8,266 nucleotides of DNA from Anaerotignum sp. (GTDB taxonomy: Bacteria; Bacillota; Clostridia; Lachnospirales; Anaerotignaceae): positions 1-8,266 of the forward strand of contig JAFZDV010000218.1 in NCBI GenBank assembly GCA_017560955.1. The letters are read 5' to 3'. The notes beneath the pieces were generated by a model. It did no database searches. It was not told the DNA's origin and saw nothing but the letters and a program-made list of their open reading frames with translations. A program made the translations under genes and the position numbers. Shown here piece after piece: positions 4,830 through 8,266 of the stretch. Each line of letters begins with the position of its first letter. Position 1 is the stretch's first letter.

Positions 4830-6425
4830 ATGAGTGTAACTATAAATGATGTATTAAAATTACCCTGTATGAAAGGGGCAAAAGTGGCAGGAGGCACAGG
4901 CGGACTGACTAGAGCGGTATCTTCTATAACAGTTCTGGAATTTGCTGATGCCAATGATTTGCAGCAGGAGATTCTTTCTAATATCAATTTCTACGGCAAT
5001 GAACTTGTTATCACTGCGTTTGCCAATATTCCAAATAATTTAGAACAGCAATGTGCCAATATCCGCAGACTTGCTGCAGTTGGTGAAGTAGGCATGATTC
5101 TTTACTATGTTGGAATTTTTATGCCTAAAGTAGACCCTGTTTTGATTGAACTGGCGAATCAACTGGATTTTGTTTTGATCGTAATGCCAGAAAACCGAAG
5201 AGATCTGCGCTACAGTGAAGCAATCAGTGAAGTGATGGAAGCAATCATAAAAAATCAGGCTGTAGAAATCTCCTTACTGCCAGATATTTTGGATCAGATG
5301 TGCCGCTTACCAGAACACCAGAGAACTATTGATACAGTGTTGCGTATGGCTTGTGACCGAAGCCATACTTCTTTGATCCTAGCAGACCATTTAGGGCGTG
5401 TGCTGGGACAGTCTAATTGGCCTATGTCTCTTGATTTGCAGATTGGCGAGTTTAATGATATTGAAAGTATGATACCGGTTTCTATGAAAGATAATTGTAC
5501 GGTTTGGCGTTGCCCTTTACAGCCGGGTAATCAGGAGTCTATGGAATTATATCTGATTAAGGATGGCGAACTTCTAAACAAAGAATTTGTCATGCAAATA
5601 GTTGAGTTGGTCCGACTGGCTGTGAATCTATGGAGCAGTAACCACGCAGGGATTCAGACATCTGAGCTGATTAGGGCCATTCTTCGTGATGAGCCTTTGA
5701 AAATGAGAAGATTAGCAGAATTGTTTCATATTGATATCGCTTCTATTCATTCTATGTGGGTTTTGCGTATAGAGAATGATGAGAGTGTGCAGCGACAGAA
5801 AAATGCCACGGAAGCATTAAAACAGTTGAGAAGTAGTTTGGCTTACCGTTGTGATGCAGTTCTTGCGGATGTATACGAAGGATATGTTTTTGGCTTTATG
5901 GCCTGGAATAATAAAGAGGAAAATATGGCCAGTTTTAGTTCTATTCTGATAGAAGGACTGTCAGTAGCTGGCATTTTTGCGACACTAGTTCGTTGTCATG
6001 GACTAATTGATACCGCGGATGTTCGCCAGGCATTCATGTTGATCAAAGAGCAGCTGGATGGTGCAAAATGCATTTGGCCAACAAGGCAAATTTATTCTAT
6101 GGAGGAATTAGAATTTGCCAGTCAGTGCAGTGATGTTATTAATCGTGGGGAAGCGACTCTTGAAAAAACAATGAAGCAGCTTTATTTATTAAAAGAATTC
6201 AGAGAAGGGGAAGAGTTGTTGCATACATTATGTGCTTATTTTCTGGATGCGGAAAGTAGTGTGACACATTGTGCGGAACATCTTTTTTTACATAAAAACA
6301 CAATTAAGTATCGATTGGGACGAATCGCCGCCTGTCTGGGATATCATGCAGATAAAGAACCGGAAAAGTTCTCTTTATATAGAGCAGTTGCGATTTATCG
6401 ATTATTGGAACAGCATACACAATAA
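4830..6425 (+). CDS. PucR-family transcriptional regulator
   Basis: This 531-residue protein has the full PucR layout. An N-terminal purine-catabolism-regulator-like domain (about 1-125) opens MSVTINDVLKLPCMKGAKV, with the family-typical SSITVLEFAD (31-40), GNELVITAF (56-64) and VGMILYYV (87-94). A central sensor-like region (about 150-440) follows. A C-terminal helix-turn-helix (about 463-505) reads LLHTLCAYF and then HLFLHKNTIKYRLGRI (484-499), the characteristic PucR DNA-binding motif. Members act in the cytosol as activators or repressors of genes for purines, ureides, amino acids and related nitrogen compounds. The ATG at 4830 is chosen because the family N-terminus begins there; residues from an earlier TTG look unstructured and precede the likely transcription start. 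The gene ends in its own terminator, and the permease and DUF917 genes lie just downstream on the same strand, so they are its likely targets. The effector is unknown. Confidence 0.93.
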   Translation: MSVTINDVLKLPCMKGAKVAGGTGGLTRAVSSITVLEFADANDLQQEILSNINFYGNELVITAFANIPNNLEQQCANIRRLAAVGEVGMILYYVGIFMPKVDPVLIELANQLDFVLIVMPENRRDLRYSEAISEVMEAIIKNQAVEISLLPDILDQMCRLPEHQRTIDTVLRMACDRSHTSLILADHLGRVLGQSNWPMSLDLQIGEFNDIESMIPVSMKDNCTVWRCPLQPGNQESMELYLIKDGELLNKEFVMQIVELVRLAVNLWSSNHAGIQTSELIRAILRDEPLKMRRLAELFHIDIASIHSMWVLRIENDESVQRQKNATEALKQLRSSLAYRCDAVLADVYEGYVFGFMAWNNKEENMASFSSILIEGLSVAGIFATLVRCHGLIDTADVRQAFMLIKEQLDGAKCIWPTRQIYSMEELEFASQCSDVINRGEATLEKTMKQLYLLKEFREGEELLHTLCAYFLDAESSVTHCAEHLFLHKNTIKYRLGRIAACLGYHADKEPEKFSLYRAVAIYRLLEQHTQ

Positions 6426-6432
6426 GTATCAG

Positions 6433-6465
6433 AAAGAGCAATCAGTAAAACTGATTGTTCTTTTT
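6433..6465 (+). terminator. Intrinsic terminator after pucR
   Basis: A stem of up to 14 bp (arms 6433-6446 and 6450-6463, one G-T pair) with an AAA loop ends in a run of T (6461-6465), starting 8 bases after the pucR stop codon. It is a strong Rho-independent terminator and separates pucR from the permease transcript. Confidence 0.88.
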
Positions 6466-6482
6466 GTCCTTTTGGACAAAAA
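6461..6482. other. Second hairpin sharing the terminator T-run
   Basis: TTTTTGTCC (6461-6469) and GGACAAAAA (6474-6482) form a 9-bp stem with a TTTT loop. Its 5' arm is the T-run of the preceding terminator, so the two structures compete for the same bases. No downstream T-run follows on the plus strand. Confidence 0.45.
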
Positions 6483-6488
6483 AGTGCT

Positions 6489-6501
6489 GCTGAAATTCAG
6501 C
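6489..6501. promoter_or_regulatory. Candidate operator upstream of the permease promoter
   Basis: GCTGAA-A-TTCAGC is a 13-base interrupted palindrome whose right edge lies 10 bases before the -35 box of the permease gene. That position suits an activator site, and PucR, encoded immediately upstream, is the obvious candidate. The palindrome is seen; PucR binding is inference. Confidence 0.4.
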
Positions 6502-6511
6502 CTATGAACCA

Positions 6512-6540
6512 TTTACGCTACTGTGTGAAGCGTCTATAAT
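6512..6540 (+). promoter_or_regulatory. Promoter of the NCS1 permease gene
   Basis: TTTACG (6512-6517), a 17-base spacer and a perfect TATAAT (6535-6540). The -35 box matches the consensus at only four of six positions, which would fit a promoter needing an activator. The start would be near 6547, giving a leader of about 32 bases, too short for a riboswitch. Confidence 0.65.
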
Positions 6541-6578
6541 GTGACCTATTATTACAAAAGAAAGAAGGTACTTCTAAA

Positions 6579-7865
6579 ATGCAAAAGAAAAATTCAGGTT
6601 TTAAAATCAATGAAAATGAAAGACAAAGCTGGCTTTCCATCACTATGGTTTGGACTGGTGCAATGATTTCAGTCCCTGCCCTGATGATCGGTGGTATGAT
6701 TGGCTCTGGCATGACTTTAGGGTCTGCGGTATTGGCAATGATCGTTGGATATGCAATGATTTGTGTATTTATGAGTTTTATGGGCATGCAGGCATGTGAT
6801 ACTGGTTTGCCTACAGCCGTTATGGCAGGCGGCGCCCTTGGTGAAAAAGGGGCTAAGTATATTATCAGTACAGTTCTTGCACTTTCCTGTATTGGTTGGT
6901 TTGGTATTCAGGCTGGTGTTTGTGGTTCTTCCTTTTCTTCAATGGTAAGTAGCATGACTGGTGCAGATGTCCCTGCTTGGCTGTGTTCTGTTGTTTGGGG
7001 TGTCATCATGCTTGTAACTGCATGTTTTCGTTTTACCGGTCTGAAATGGCTGAATAAGATCGCTGTCCCTCTGCTGAGCATCGTTCTTGCATATTGCTTG
7101 GTTTATAATATGGCTTTCGGTAATGGTAAAGCTCTGGTTGGTTATATGCCGGCTACTCCCATTGGTTTTGTTACAGGCGTTAGCCTGACAGTTGGTTCTT
7201 TCGTTGTTGCTGCAGCAATCGCTGGTGACTACTGCCGCTTTGCGAAGAACCGTAATGATGTTGTGAAATCGTCTTTTGCTGGCGTTTTCCCTTCTGGCAT
7301 GATCATGCTAATGTTGGGCGGCATTTTGGCGATCTGCACAGGATCTTATGATATCAGCGTGTTTTTGACAACAGCTGGTATGCCTTTTATTGGATTGGTT
7401 GCACTGGTACTGGCCACATGGACTACAAATGTTTCCAATGCTTATTCTGGTGGCTTATCCCTTTCTGTTTTGTTGGGACAAGATGAAAAGAAGAGCCAGT
7501 TTACAACTGCTGTTGCTGGCATGATTGGTACAGTTCTTGCAGCGATCGGTATTCTGAATTCTATTCAGGGTTTCCTGTCTTTACTGTCAGCAATTGTTCC
7601 CGCATTAATGGGTGTTATGATCGCTGATTACTGGATCATGGAAAAAGGCAATGTTGATAATTTTGAAATTCGTGAAGGCTTCTATGGCCCAGGCATGATT
7701 TCCTTCTTGGTTGGTGCATTCGTAGCATGTGTGACTGGAGGTGCATTTGCAGCGATCCCTGGATTGTCTGTATTAAATATTCCCTTCTTTATTGGTCCTA
7801 TCAATGGTATCGTAGTTTCTCTGATTATGTACACTATTATTGAGAAGGTTGCCAAAAAGAATTGA
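6579..7865 (+). CDS. NCS1-family permease, CodB-like (cytosine or related nucleobase/hydantoin)
   Basis: An integral inner-membrane carrier of 428 residues, close to the length of E. coli CodB (419). About twelve hydrophobic segments fill residues 20-425, after a short polar N-terminus and before a charged C-terminus (IIEKVAKKN). CodB-type motifs are SVPALMIGGMIGSG (31-44), GWFGIQAG (106-113), AGDYCRFAKN (215-224), WTTNVSNAYSGGL (281-293) and PALMGVMIADYW (341-352). The family imports nucleobases, allantoin or hydantoins with a cation. The start is the ATG at 6579 with a weak AAGAAGG 10 bases upstream. It has its own promoter behind the pucR terminator. The next gene (DUF917 family) starts 75 bases after its stop, so they probably form one operon. 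An automatic label would be cytosine permease, but no cytosine deaminase is seen and the partner enzyme hints at a hydantoin-like substrate; the family is sure, the substrate is not. Confidence 0.9.
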   Translation: MQKKNSGFKINENERQSWLSITMVWTGAMISVPALMIGGMIGSGMTLGSAVLAMIVGYAMICVFMSFMGMQACDTGLPTAVMAGGALGEKGAKYIISTVLALSCIGWFGIQAGVCGSSFSSMVSSMTGADVPAWLCSVVWGVIMLVTACFRFTGLKWLNKIAVPLLSIVLAYCLVYNMAFGNGKALVGYMPATPIGFVTGVSLTVGSFVVAAAIAGDYCRFAKNRNDVVKSSFAGVFPSGMIMLMLGGILAICTGSYDISVFLTTAGMPFIGLVALVLATWTTNVSNAYSGGLSLSVLLGQDEKKSQFTTAVAGMIGTVLAAIGILNSIQGFLSLLSAIVPALMGVMIADYWIMEKGNVDNFEIREGFYGPGMISFLVGAFVACVTGGAFAAIPGLSVLNIPFFIGPINGIVVSLIMYTIIEKVAKKN

Positions 7866-7887
7866 TAAACGATTATTCAGCGCAATA

Positions 7888-7906
7888 TAGGAAACAGCAT
7901 TTCCTA
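7888..7906. other. Small stem-loop between the permease and the DUF917 gene
   Basis: TAGGAAA (7888-7894) and TTTCCTA (7900-7906) form a 7-bp stem with loop CAGCA. There is no T-run directly after it, so it is not a good terminator. It may stabilise the upstream transcript end or reduce downstream expression. Confidence 0.4.
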
Positions 7907-7924
7907 GTTGCTAAATTTTATAAC

Positions 7925-7932
7925 AAAAGGAG
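7925..7932 (+). promoter_or_regulatory. Ribosome binding site of the DUF917 gene (decides GTG start)
   Basis: AAAAGGAG lies 8 bases before the GTG at 7941. The ATG overlapping that GTG (7939-7941) is in another frame, so the GTG is the start. Confidence 0.8.
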
Positions 7933-7940
7933 TGTTTGAT

Positions 7941-8266
7941 GTGCGTAAAATTGGTATCCCTGAAATCGAAGATATTGCTTTAGGTGCGGCTCTGCTTGGT
8001 GCAGGCGGCGGCGGTGATCCTTATATCGGTAAGTTGATCGCAATTGGTGCTGTTCAGGAGTGTGGACCTGTTACAATGCTTGATCCGGAAGAAGTTCCCG
8101 ATGATGCTCTGGTTGTCCCCATTGCTATGATGGGTGCGCCTACGGTTCTTTGTGAGAAGGCTATCGGCGGTGACGAATATAAAACTCTGTACGAAACAGT
8201 TTCCACTTTCTATGGTAAACCGATCTATGCTTTCATGCCCATTGAGGCTGGCGGTGTTAACTCCAC
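7941..8266 (+). CDS. DUF917 / S-methyl-thiohydantoin desulfurase family protein, N-terminal part (runs off the right edge)
   Basis: The visible 108 residues start at a GTG with a strong ribosome binding site 8 bases upstream. They contain GAGGGGDPYIGKL (20-32), the glycine-rich hallmark of the DUF917 N-terminal domain, then PIAMMGAPTV (60-69) and FMPIEAGGVNS (98-108), also typical of the family. Full members have about 350-400 residues, so most of the gene is outside the window. Pfam associates the family with S-methyl-thiohydantoin desulfurase activity (from memory), and members often lie beside hydantoinase/oxoprolinase genes and NCS1 permeases. It follows the permease gene by 75 bases on the same strand and is probably co-transcribed. 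The job of this particular member is unknown; it probably acts on a cyclic ureide or hydantoin imported by the permease. Confidence 0.85.
   Translation, partial: MRKIGIPEIEDIALGAALLGAGGGGDPYIGKLIAIGAVQECGPVTMLDPEEVPDDALVVPIAMMGAPTVLCEKAIGGDEYKTLYETVSTFYGKPIYAFMPIEAGGVNS

Noticed and set aside
6426..6578. Riboswitch in front of the nucleobase permease
   Set aside because: The predicted leader after the promoter is only about 32 bases, with no conserved purine, preQ1 or guanidine-type motif. The hairpins lie upstream of the transcription start.

Overview
The window looks like a chromosomal segment from a low-to-moderate GC, anaerobic, endospore-forming member of the Bacillota, most likely class Clostridia. 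The evidence is strong AAGGAG-type ribosome binding sites, some TTG/GTG starts, sigma-A-type promoters of the TTGAAA-N17-TATAAT kind, compact intrinsic terminators, a short clostridial-type NadB, and a remnant of a CotJC/manganese-catalase spore-coat gene. I cannot name the genus from sequence alone.

Layout, left to right. (1) 1-1064 is a uracil salvage pair. The uracil permease uraA (minus strand, only its first 70 codons are in the window) and the uracil phosphoribosyltransferase upp (plus strand) are divergently transcribed from back-to-back promoters. Upp converts the uracil that UraA imports into UMP. (2) 1065-4434 holds the de novo NAD operon nadA-nadB-nadC on the minus strand (L-aspartate to iminoaspartate to quinolinate to nicotinate mononucleotide). 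It has one good promoter upstream of nadA, with a palindrome lying in the spacer between its -35 and -10. (3) 4191-4829 is a 639-base stretch without an intact gene. It contains the nadA promoter, a large two-sided hairpin terminator, a 76-codon C-terminal remnant of a cotJC-like gene, and the pucR promoter. (4) 4830-8266 is a catabolic or salvage cluster on the plus strand: a PucR-family regulator, an NCS1-family (CodB-like) nucleobase permease with its own promoter, and the start of a DUF917 (S-methyl-thiohydantoin desulfurase family) enzyme that runs off the right edge.

The most unusual structure is a pair of direct repeats flanking the whole nad operon. The 231-bp cotJC remnant upstream of nadA (4435-4665) has a second copy just downstream of nadC (1126-1201). 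That second copy has lost exactly 155 bp between two CTGCTG hexamers but keeps the same outer ends. The nad operon therefore sits in a 3.2-kb interval bounded by copies of a spore-coat gene tail. The second point of interest is the PucR / NCS1 permease / DUF917 cluster. Its permease would normally be labelled cytosine permease, but its neighbours suggest a hydantoin-like or other cyclic-ureide substrate.
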